This document shows positions 22,321-31,292 of a stretch of DNA of 64,000 nucleotides, piece by piece. The notes below the pieces were generated by a model, which saw only the letters and a program-made list of their open reading frames with translations, was not told the DNA's origin and did no database searches. Source of the stretch: Lineus longissimus (lineage: Eukaryota; Nemertea; Pilidiophora; Heteronemertea; Lineidae); the NCBI RefSeq assembly GCF_910592395.1, contig NC_088318.1, positions 9,426,349 to 9,490,348 of the forward strand, in the 5' to 3' direction. Both the position numbers and the translations under genes were made by a program. The stretch's first letter is position 1. Each line of letters starts with the position of its first letter.

Positions 22321-22387
22321 CTGCACAGTTAAGTGGTTAAGAAACCATTTTCAAAACACAAAAGTCCAACTAGTATTGGGCAATTCG

Positions 22388-22975
22388 CCTAACAGCAAAT
22401 TGCAGACCATATCCCTGGTGAAAGTATTTTGTCATGTTGAGAAATTAGGTTTGCACCAGGATATAACCAGATAAATCAGAGGCAAATAACCCTGAATAAC
22501 CAGCTGAATTAGGTTGTGACAGTAGGTGCATCATAAATACTAGAATTAGCGATGGTTCTGGGACTGCAACAACTCAGCATATGGATGGTCAGAATCCAGC
22601 AGACAACAAGCAAATGTAATCTGAATCTCAACATCTTTCGTATCTTTTGATGAGTTTTCTGGTCGAGTGAGGGAAACCAGTTGGCCATCTGATATAGCTG
22701 GTGGGGATGAAAGCTCCCAATGTTGGGACGACCAATAATACATTGCGTCTCCACAGTATTTATATTATAATACCTCCCTCCATGCACACATGGTTCTGCT
22801 GCCAATTTTTTCTTCAAATGATCTAGGTGTCAATCATACACTTGTGGGTACTGGCACCACGTAGGTAACTTCTGATCTGATCTTAAGTGGCAGGTTTTTG
22901 GTGCTTTGTCCTGGTGCTCATTTTTAAGATGACAAAACACTATCACCAGGGATATGGTCTGCAATTGCTGTTAGG
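22388..22975. mobile_element. Inverted-repeat MITE, 588 bp
   Basis: Arms 22388-22433 and 22931-22975 match over about 43 of 46 positions. They begin CCTAACAGCAAATTGCAGAC and contain CATATCCCTGGTGA; weaker homology continues inward (GCACCAGGA). The arms fold into a long stem. The interior includes an open frame with no recognisable family. No clear target duplication. Confidence 0.75.
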
Positions 22976-23289
22976 AAAGTCACAACCTGGGGACAAAAAA
23001 TAAATGTGATTTAGACTTCGCATTCCTTTGAAGTGTAGGTTGCAACATCCCAGGCCATTGATGCATGCATGGTCACAACATAGGGGCAACCGGGAATCAT
23101 GGCAAGGATTTTTACAACCATTCTTTTGAGGTGTAGATTGTGATGCGAGGGAAGTGTCTTGATCTCTACATAAAATTCCTTCGACATGGTGCAACAAACC
23201 AGTCCAGTAGATATATACATGGTCATAGCATACGGCATCGAGACAACCAGTATGCAAGGTTACGGCCAGGCCCAAGGGGTATGACCGAT
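22976..23289. repeat. Degenerate short repeat cluster
   Basis: Several imperfect copies of TGCATGGTCACAACATAGGG-like sequence occur (around 23070 and 23215), also seen at 14537. It is not coding in any convincing frame. Confidence 0.45.
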
Positions 23290-24183
23290 CAGCACTAAGA
23301 GTAAAAACGTAAAATGCAATAATATCTTTTTAAACTAACTGCCACAGTAGGTTTATTTATTCAGTCTTTTTGAAGTAAAAGTATTACAGTGAAAAGAACG
23401 AAATACGGCTGGAATATTATACTGGTTTGTCTTCGGACGGCAAATTCAGCACTGCACCGATGTCAAGGTTAAGACGGTTATACGACTTTGCCTCATCAGC
23501 TCCTCGTGGTCAAGGCTCCTATATCCGTGACTGATGCGGTCGCAGAACAGAACAGATGCTGATCATCCCCGTCACTGCGTCAGGCTGTAAAACAGAGCGA
23601 GGAAATATTTTAACTTCACCAGAAGTTTTATCATTCATTATTCAGACCAACAGACACTGACTACCTGCTAATAGTCTATGAATTTCATTGTCATAATTCA
23701 GAACAAACACTTATCACCTTTGCTGACAATATTTTCAGAAGGTGTGTACATTCGTGTGTCCATTTACACTGCACGTGTATACGTGCTTTACTGTACATTT
23801 CTACAGGAGTGAGCAGGATGTACAGAAAAACAATCTCCAAAACGGATCTGTTGCTTTCAGCACTCGCGACACGTTAAGCGAGGTTTTAGCAATTATTTTC
23901 AGTGAAGGTATATCTCATGTGTAGAGTCTGGGTGATTTTGAGACATTCTTAGGTGTTTAAGGCGCACAGTTTGATGAAACTTGCCCGAATTCGTAATTTT
24001 TTTGATGAATGTATATCCGCCATTGCGGGGATCTGGAAACTTTCGGATGACAAGTTTGCCTCAAAAGATGGACGTGCTCCCTATAATCACCCAAACTAAC
24101 AGCGAATATATATTCTTAAGATCCTTTTCTTGACCTCTGATGCAGTGTTTCAACACAAATTTGAGGGCGATTACAGTCACGAA
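23290..24183. repeat. Dispersed repeat R, copy 3 (longest)
   Basis: Contiguous version of the pieces at 9031-9420 and 10622-10793. It ends exactly next to the candidate HSF exon donor at 24198. It could be 3'-flanking or intronic sequence duplicated with a gene fragment, or a transposon; I cannot tell. AATAAA on the minus strand occurs near 23347. Confidence 0.55.
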
Positions 24184-24235
24184 AAATTCACACTCACCCA
24201 GTCTAGAATGCGTAGACGAAATGTCTGTTGGCTCT

Positions 24236-24297
24236 TCAATGTAGCGGGTATCCTCCCACCTGTTCAGGTCGGGACAGATCAACGTTGAGCAACTTGC
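24236..24297 (-). CDS. Candidate last HSF coding exon (two possible readings)
   Basis: The acceptor is cgtttttaccgattag|GC. Joined to the 58-nt candidate exon it reads GKLLNVDLSRPEQVGGYPLH and stops at TGA (24236-24238). If the 58-nt exon is skipped, the HR-C exon joins in phase 0. The frame is then open for 100 nt (ASCSTLICPDLN, RYIEEPTDISS) to a strong donor CTGG|gtgagt at 24198, implying further exons. GKLL resembles the GKxLV block of vertebrate HSF1 C-termini, but the match is too short to decide. cDNA would settle which reading is used. Confidence 0.35.
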
Positions 24298-24381
24298 CTA
24301 ATCGGTAAAAACGCGGGAGGCAGTGCTATTACCGGAACGGTTCAGAACCGGCGATTTTCATTAAAAATCACCCGAAAACTA

Positions 24382-25421
24382 AATGAAATGGCCAGGGCCA
24401 TTGTGCTCACCTCATGTGGAGGAAAGATGGATAAAGAGCATGGTATTGTGTCATGTAGTGTTAGGTTTGATGTAGGTCCGAGCAATTACAATTTCCCCAA
24501 AATGGCCAATTTACAGTACATTCGACCTCTGTGACCTTGAAAAGTAGGTCAAATCAAAGAAGACCCGGGTGACACATTGAATGGTTGTTAGAATTAGATG
24601 TACCTATGATATAAAATTGGTGCCAATCGGGCAAGTCATTACTAGGAATAATGGCATTTTCAAGAATTTAGGATTTGGCCCCCTCCCTGGAGGCCAAACG
24701 GCAAATCAGATTGCACCAAACTTCGGTACCTGAGATCACCTGACCAAGGGGTACATGTGTAATTAATTTGTGATCAATAGTCATTGTAGTTAAGAAACGT
24801 GCCATAGTTACCGCCTGACGGCGAATTTACGCCATTTGACCTCTGTGACCTTGACAAGAAGGTCAAATTAAAAACCTGTGTGACATATACTGTATGGTGG
24901 TTAGATGTACCCATGTTATCAAATTGGTGGCAATCGGGCAAGAAGTTAAGGAATAATCACATTTTTAAGGTTTTTGGATTTTGCCCCCTGGTGGTCAAGT
25001 GGTGAATCATATTGGACCAAACTTCGGTCCCTGAGATCACCTGACTAAGGGGTAAATGTGTACCAAATTTGGTATCAATAGTCATTGCAGTTTAGAAACG
25101 TGCCATCGTTACATCCCAACGGCCAATTTACACCATTTGACCTCTGTGACCTTGAAAAGGAGGTCAAATCAAAAACCCGGAGGATATATGATGCACCTTT
25201 GCTAGAAGTACCTACCATATTTTTTTCAAAATTTCCCGACTACTATTAAGGGAGATATTGCATATTTTCAATTTTAACGTTTGGCCCCCTGGTGGCCAAA
25301 CCATGAAACGAATCGGACCGAAACATGGTCTCCAAGGTGTCATTACATAAGGGTACATGTGTCCCAAGTTTCAACTCAATAGCTCTAACAGTTACGAAAC
25401 GTGCCCTGCTAACGGACGACG

Positions 25422-25457
<36 letters not shown>

Positions 25458-25524
25458 AACGACGACGGACGACGGACGCCACGGTATGGGATAAGCTCAC
25501 CTCTGCTAAGAGGTGAGCTAAAAA
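24382..25524 (+). mobile_element. Hairpin-ended element B1, copy 2
   Basis: A second full copy of the 888-2032 element with identical head hairpin (24388-24401). It has the same three unit boundaries (GACCTCTGTGACCTTG at 24524, 24838, 25139), a shorter and interrupted (GAC)n run (25421-25478) and the same terminal stem. Flanking bases differ from copy 1, so element edges are well defined and no shared target duplication is visible. It lies just upstream (gene sense) of the candidate last HSF exon. Confidence 0.8.
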
Positions 25525-26099
25525 GTAAGCAACGGCTGCAAAAATAAAGTACACGTTGTTCGTTAGCAGGTTATGAAACGTAACCTAACCAAATTTCAGG
25601 TCGTTCCGTGCCGCAGTTTCGGAGATACGTGTCGAAAACCACATCCCTCAGGTCCTGGCGATCGGCTCAGTAAAAACAATAGACCATATCCACGGAGTTG
25701 TGGATATGGTCTAATTAACTACCCAAGGCCACGTGCATTTGTTGACATTTGCACTGCGCACATGTGTTTGTTTACAATTTAATTTTCCGCGAAATCTCAA
25801 TGATCACATGACCTGCAATCGCGGATTAAAAATAACACTGTTATTGTGGAGAGGTCAATCTTGCGCATGTTAACTCCATTCCCCATCGACGGCACTGTAA
25901 CAAGCATGCATAAATAATCTGAAGTCCGCAAGACCATAACTATTGATATAACCCAATCTTGACACGAGAGGCTCTGATTTCGTTCCTTAGAACGCCTCTA
26001 GAATATAATATATATATATGATAAAACATTGATCATCGTGTCTTCAGAATAGCTGCTTATCGTTTATCCATCTGCGGACAACACTGTTTTGACCTGTTG
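25525..26099. other. HSF intron stretch with a strong hairpin
   Basis: Contains the 14-bp perfect inverted repeat at 25680-25713 (arm TAGACCATATCCAC, 6-nt loop) and a (TA)n run near 26010. No exon is supported. Confidence 0.5.
25680..25713. repeat. Perfect 14-bp hairpin
   Basis: TAGACCATATCCAC and its exact reverse complement are separated by GGAGTT. It shares CCATATCC with the 22.4-kb MITE arm, but no element ends are visible around it. Confidence 0.8.
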
Positions 26100-26452
26100 A
26101 TGTAGGGAGTCATGTGTACCAGATTTCAAGTGCAAGGCTATATACTTGCCATAGTTACATTCAAATGGGACATTTACGCCATTTGACCTCTGTGACCTTC
26201 AAAATTACGTCGAATAAAAAAACCTGTGGGATATATAATTTATCATTGCTAGGAGTACCTACAGTAAAAATATCATCGAAAAACAAGTCACTGATAACTA
26301 GGATATTGCACTTTTTACCTTTTTCAGTTTTGGCCCCCTGGTGGCCAAGACGAGAATCAGACCGGACTGAATTTCGGTTTCAGAGGTTATATAACGTGGG
26401 GAGTCATGTGTATACAATTTCAAGTTCATAGATTTAGCAGTTAGGAAATGAA
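26100..26452 (+). mobile_element. TGACCTTG-unit fragment
   Basis: About one unit with a GACCTCTGTGACCTTC core at 26185 and CCCCCTGGTGGCCAAGA. It lacks head and tail. It lies 54 bp from the candidate 58-nt HSF exon. Confidence 0.7.
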
Positions 26453-26505
26453 CTGACCACAAACATTTGGCAGTTCACAGTATTTAGATTAACACAGAAA
26501 CTCAC

Positions 26506-26563
26506 CAACTGGCTCATTGTGCTTTCCGCCCATCTGGTGACCTTCTTGTCCGTCATGGAACAA
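26506..26563 (-). CDS. Candidate short HSF exon after HR-C
   Basis: This candidate is 58 nt between tgcttattcag|TTG and GTTG|gtgagt, both good splice sites. In phase 0, as required by the HR-C exon, it is open and reads LFHDGQEGHQMGGKHNEPV plus one base. Following FDPNTMAG it would place a hydrophobic LF pair where vertebrate HSF1 has LDLFSP. Because 58 is not a multiple of three, including or skipping it changes the downstream frame. It may be an alternative exon. Support is from splice signals and phase only. Confidence 0.5.
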
Positions 26564-27098
26564 CTGAATAAGCAATCAAAACATCTTAAATTAACAACTG
26601 CAAGTGTGGAAATGACAATAACATTGATGCATAACACTAAAGGAAAAGTTTCGTTTAAAAAATGCAATGGGGCGATATCTAAATGTTGTTGTCATAGTCA
26701 AAAACAACGATAATATCCAAGCATATTATCTCTGCCAGTATTGGCTTCCATAGCACGTGCATTGCATGTATAATATGCACAAATGTATGTGGCAAGAATG
26801 CTCAAACAAAATGCCGTAAATGTGGCGACTTACTGAAGATCTTCAAGTCTGCTCTATTGTAACCCTGTTTAATATTACTAAAGTGAATAATCATTTCCAT
26901 TTTAAGCCAATCAAAATTGTTCAAAGGTCAAACTTGCCCGCTTCAAATCATCAACTGCACGAACAAAGCTGATCACACAGCAATTTTCTTTATGTACCAA
27001 AATAGTGCGCATAAAACACCTCAAAATCACTTAGTCTTAGGGGGATTTTTTTCAGACAAAGACTTAAAATGCAATATGACCTTTTTTCAATTTTTGGA

Positions 27099-27950
27099 AT
27101 GAAATGAAAGGGCCATTGTGCTCACCGTATAAATATTTGGTGGATAGGAATTCGTCCTGGTTTAAAAACATGCTACATGTATAGTACACATATATAGTAT
27201 ATAGGTCAAACCAAAGTCGGTATGAGATGTGATTTATAGTTGTTTCGAGTACCTTCCACAAAAATATCATCGAAAACAGATCACTAATAAGCGAGATGTT
27301 GCACTTTTTACCTTTTTCCTTTTGGCCTCCTGGTGGCCAAGTCGAGAATCAGATCAGACTGAAATTCGGTGACCGAGGTTATATGACGTAGGGAGTATTG
27401 TGTACCAAAGTTCAAGCTTATAGCTTTAGCATTTAGGAAACGTGCCATAGTTACACACAAACGGCCAATTCACACCAGTTGACCTCTGTGACCTTGAAAA
27501 GTACGCCACATCGACCTGATTTTTTGTCGACATGTAGAGCTACGTAACAGGTGTCTACATACCAAATTTAAAGACTATAGGACGAATAAAGACAAAACGT
27601 GCCACTATCGGTGAAATTTTAGAGTTTGACCTCTGTGACCTTGAAAAGTAGGTCAAATCAAAAACCCGTATGATATGTGATGTATCCTTGCTAGGGGTAC
27701 CCACCATCTTGTCAAAAACAAATAAATGAGATATTGCACATTTTAACTTTTCAGTTTTAGCCCCCTGGTGGCAAAGTCAAGAATCAGACCGGAGCGAAAT
27801 TCAGTGTCAGGGTACATATGACCTTGAGAATGATGTATATAAAGTTTCAGGTACATAGCATAAGCGGTTAAGAAACGTGCCACAGGATACGACGGACGAC
27901 AACAACGGACACAGCGCTATCGTATAGACTCCCCTACGGTGAGCCAAAAA
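27099..27950 (+). mobile_element. Hairpin-ended element B2
   Basis: Head GGGCCATTGTGCTCACCGTAT. Units carry GACCTCTGTGACCTTG at 27481 and 27628. The tail is ATAGACTCCCCTACGGTGAG followed by CCAAAAA. GCTCACCGTA at the head is the inverted counterpart of TACGGTGAGC at the tail. Noncoding. Confidence 0.78.
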
Positions 27951-28378
27951 TGCGGCACTCTGAATACAAACATAGTTATTGTGACAAAGTCGACTGTTCA
28001 GCTTCGCTTCCCAGCTTTTCACTATACTGAAGCACAGTGCCGATGCACCCGTACCATCACCTACGGATGAGTGCGTCACTCTCCCTCTCTTCGAAGGCAG
28101 GCTTTTACCTCGGCTCTTCATATTACACTTTTTGTGAGTATGTGGATGCAGTTGGCGAATACAATTTTCCCCTCTATCATACTATTCTCACTAAGCTTGC
28201 TGCACATGCGCGCAGGCAAGCCTAAACTCATGAAATTAATTTTTTTTGTAAGCCATTTTATTTTTGCAGATTTGTGAGGAACGCAAATATGACTTAATGA
28301 CCCGAGTGAGTGCCCCGTCTTAGTTACTGTACTATACCATAGATGATTCTCCTGTAGCTTATATATACGTATGCATGG
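27951..28378. other. HSF intron, anonymous
   Basis: No recognisable element or exon; scattered short open frames only. Confidence 0.4.
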
Positions 28379-28402
28379 GCGGTTAGGGTTAGGGTTAGGG
28401 GT
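28379..28402 (+). repeat. Interstitial telomere-like (GGTTAG)n
   Basis: Three to four units of the metazoan telomere repeat, GGTTAGGGTTAGGGTTAGGG, inside an HSF intron. Confidence 0.9.
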
Positions 28403-28493
28403 AGCATTATATACAAAAATAGGGGTAGCACTAAATATGATAAGGAATAGTGAATATATAGTGGGAAATGCTGATGGTCGGTAAGCTGCCTCG

Positions 28494-28562
28494 GTGGCCA
28501 AGTGGATACACTCTCTGCCTACCACACGGTAGACCCAAATTCTATTCGAACTGTGGGTAATT
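28494..28562 (+). mobile_element. tRNA-like head (probable SINE fragment)
   Basis: GGTGGCCAAGTGGATACAC resembles an A box and TATTCGAACTG a B box, about 45 bp apart. A second, shorter copy is at 43828-43880 (GGTGGCCTAGTGGATACAC). No intact cloverleaf can be drawn with confidence, so it is read as a tRNA-derived SINE head rather than a tRNA gene. Confidence 0.45.
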
Positions 28563-28769
28563 TTTATTCTCTTTTGCAAAAAAACATTCAAATTTTTCGG
28601 GCCACACACCGAGGTCATGAAATCACATTTCGCGTGAGGAACCTTAATTTGCAAAAAAATATATATTGATTTGAAAACAGACACACTTACAAAAGTCTGT
28701 CCAAAATCATTCCACTAAAATGATTTCGGCGTTCTCTAACAAAACAAGAAATCTGGATGCTGAACTTAC

Positions 28770-28887
28770 CCCAGCCATGGTGTTGGGATCAAAATAAGGA
28801 CTCCCAGACAGCATGTCACGCAGAGTTTCTAAATCCGATTGCATGAACTCCACCTGCTCTGAGAAATCATCTCGGCGTGTGTATAAT
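28770..28887 (-). CDS. HSF1: HSF exon: HR-C heptad repeat
   Basis: This exon is 118 nt (1 + 39 codons), with acceptor cttacttgcag|A and donor GGG|gtaagt. The first base completes an Arg codon with the AG left by the upstream exon. The peptide LYTRRDDFSEQVEFMQSD continues LETLRDMLSGSPYFDP. Hydrophobic spacing and the pattern of a short acidic helix, LxxML, then a loop with F match HR-C of HSF1 (human counterpart around residues 384-409). HR-C folds back on HR-A/B to keep the monomer inactive, so this animal keeps the repressive element. Coding ends in phase 0. Confidence 0.88.
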
Positions 28888-29289
28888 CTGCAAGTAAGCA
28901 AACAATAAATTTCTTCAGAATCTTAGAGTAGCTCAAGTCTTCTTGCACACCTTTTAGTGCCTGGTTATTTCTTTTTGGTTAAAGCAGATTGGTCAAATAA
29001 ACATTCCCAAGTAAGGCAGAAGCCAAGCTCTCGGGAATATGTGCATTTAGATCTTTTACTGAATATACCCATTACCCCATATGCACACATCGAAGGGAGG
29101 TATTCTATGCAGACACACCATAGGGTGCGGTTCACTGAAAGCGTCCTAAGATCAGTATATAAGCTATTCAAACGAAAAAGTCTGAACACGATTCAACTAC
29201 TGCAGTACTGGCTCCCGCATCGTATTGGTAAATATCTCATTTAGAACATGGTAATGCAGATATAAATCGCCCAAACTATTTGTAACTTT

Positions 29290-29345
29290 AATGAAAAGGC
29301 TGGGGCCATTGTGCTCAACGTAAAGCTATTTGTGCTGGTTAAGAA
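29290..29345 (+). mobile_element. 5' head fragment of a B-type element
   Basis: GGCTGGGGCCATTGTGCTCA followed by ACGTAAAGCTATTTG and TTAAGAAAC. It is truncated where gypsy copy 2 pol begins. Confidence 0.65.
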
Positions 29346-29349
29346 ACAC

Positions 29350-30589
29350 TGAGAGAGAACTTCTTGGTGTTGTCTGGTCGCCTGAGAAGTTTAACCATTT
29401 TGGTTAAATCGGTGAAAGTACAAACCGATCACAAACCAATCGTAGCTGCATCAAAAAAGCAGATCTCAAAGTCAAGTCTGCGCCTTGGACGCCTACTGCT
29501 ACACATGGCTAAATATGATGCTGAACTCGAGTACCTTCCAGGAAAGGACAATCTTATTGCCGATGCCCTGTCCCGCTTAGATCCATACCACGAACTGAAA
29601 CCTGACGTGAGTTACACTGACATTCCGGAAATATGCGTGAATTATATAACCGCTATGCATACTGCAAATGAAACTGACCTTGTAGGCATCAGAAAGCAAA
29701 CCAATATCGATCAGACATGCAAGATACTTTCCACGCTAATCACCGGCGGATGGCCTGACCAAAAGGCTGACTGCCAACCAGAAGCACTGGATTTCTGGAA
29801 TAACCGCGAGGATCTCAGTATTGAGGATGGCATCATCTACAAATGCAACCGAATAGTGGTTCTATAAACTTTGTGCAAGAAAATGCTCTCACTGATTCAC
29901 CAAGGACATATGGGAATCGAAAAGTGTTTGCTGCGAGCAAAACAATCCGTATTCTGGCCGCGAATCACTTGTGATATCAAAGGAATAGTATATCAATGCA
30001 GAACCTTTCAAACACACCAAAGAAAACAATCACCAGAACCGCTCATTCCGCATGATATACCACAATACCTTTGGCAGAAGATAGGATAAGATTTGTTCGA
30101 ATCACTACTTGCTAATTGTGGACCATTACTCCAAGTTTCCAGTAGTAAAGAAACCAGGACGTGCACTGAGTGGAGAAACAACCGTGTCGTACTTCAAGTC
30201 CATCACCAGTGAATATGGACTTCCTGAACATCTAGTCTAAGATAATGGACCCCAGTATGACAACTACAAAATGAGAGAATATTGTGCCGCTCAGTTTTCG
30301 CCACACAACAAGCAGTCCAAAATATCCGCAAAGTAACGGACAATCCGAGCGCTGCGTGCAGACAGTGAAACACTTGATTCTAAAAGTGGAAGAGTCAGGT
30401 GAGGATGCTTATCTGGCACTCTTGAACAATCGTTCTATGCCACTTTCTGCAGACTTACCTAGTCCTGCACTGCTGCTCACGAGTCGCAACATTAGGACAA
30501 TGCTACCTGTATCAAAGAGGTTACTGAAAGGTCAACCTCAAAAAACTGACCTCATCAAGGATAATCTTGCAAAACGGCAGGATAAACAA
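29350..30589 (+). pseudogene. gypsy copy 2 pol, RNase H to integrase
   Basis: It begins ERELLGVVWSPEKFNHFG (RNase H), has a frameshift, then VQTDHKPIVAASKK and YLPGKDNLIADALSRL. A stop at about 29865 precedes the zinc-binding region (HQGHMGIEKCLLRAK). The integrase core then follows with NSH-less breaks: SKFPVVKKPG, a stop after EHLV, DNGPQYDN, then a frameshift and YPQSNGQSERCVQTVKHLIL. The catalytic Glu context is kept (GQSERCVQT). At least four lesions make it non-functional. The coding line stops in KRQDKQ at the insertion point. Confidence 0.88.
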
Positions 30590-31079
30590 CAAGAGGCCCA
30601 AGGGCCTCGCGCTCAGCTGAAATGGATAGGTGAAGGCAAGGGCCAAGTGTGTGTTGGTATCCTGTTATTATGAGGCAACATGAAGCTGTAACGTCTAGCA
30701 CCCAGAATTGCTGGTGCGAAAGACCTTCAGTGCATGCTGAAGTACTGAGTTGACGTCACCCTGCTATTATGACTTAACGTCATTTCTATTGCCGTTGCAG
30801 TAGTGGGGTGTGTGATGACGTCAAGGAGTTGTGTGGTGACGTCAAAGAGTGGAGTCCTTGTCATCATGCAGCGCAGGTGGAACTAATAACATGCACAAAA
30901 GGTACATAACTATAACAGCGTATTTTGTGAGGTGGGGCCTGGTGCTTTACAATGGCCAAATGAACCGATTGTTGTCTGGACATTGATGAAGTGGATGCAG
31001 CCAAATGTTTGGGATGGTCTTTTTTGTATGTGAAGAAAAGAAGATAAAGAGTTGGTTAACAAAATGAACTTTATTGGTG

Positions 31080-31160
31080 CGGCAGATATTTGAAGCCTTT
31101 CGGCAGATATTTGATGCCTTGCGGCAGATATTTGTTGCCTTGAGGCAAATATTTGATAAC
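31080..31160. repeat. 21-bp minisatellite in element A1
   Basis: Four units of GGCAGATATTTGATGCCTTGC-like sequence occur here. The equivalent array in A2 is at 31796-31880 with an extra dinucleotide in one unit. It is part of the A family body. Confidence 0.85.
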
Positions 31161-31292
31161 GCTCTCCGGGAATAGAAAGCAGTAAGACGAGTAAGCACAC
31201 CTTACTCTGATGTGGGAACAGTAAGTGCTTTACTGGACTTGAAATGTGCCAACGACTCCTCTTGCAATAACCAACAACAGTCAATCTGTAAA

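Larger units (their letters stand above)
20064..22340 (-). mobile_element. piggyBac transposon, apparently complete
   Basis: TTAA target duplications lie at 20064-20067 and 22337-22340. Directly inside are perfect 13-bp TIRs, CCACTTAACTGTG at 20068-20080 and its reverse complement at 22324-22336. A single uninterrupted transposase gene fills the element. The right subterminal region has two copies of a 16-bp palindrome; the left one has a purine/pyrimidine foldback near 20084-20131. All hallmarks of piggyBac (TTAA target, short TIR, DDD transposase, C-terminal Cys-rich finger) are present with no visible lesion. This suggests a young, possibly active copy inserted just downstream of the HSF 3' region. 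Confidence 0.95.

Noticed and set aside
22509-22817. Open frames on the minus strand that look protein-like
   Set aside because: They lie inside the inverted-repeat MITE, overlap in two frames, and phrases recur as noncoding repeats at 14.4 kb.
26836-26866. 31-nt micro-exon candidate between HR-C and the 58-nt exon
   Set aside because: Poor polypyrimidine tract, and it would force a stop in the next exon.
28494-28562. tRNA gene
   Set aside because: A and B boxes are present but no complete cloverleaf; a truncated copy at 43.8 kb suggests a SINE head.
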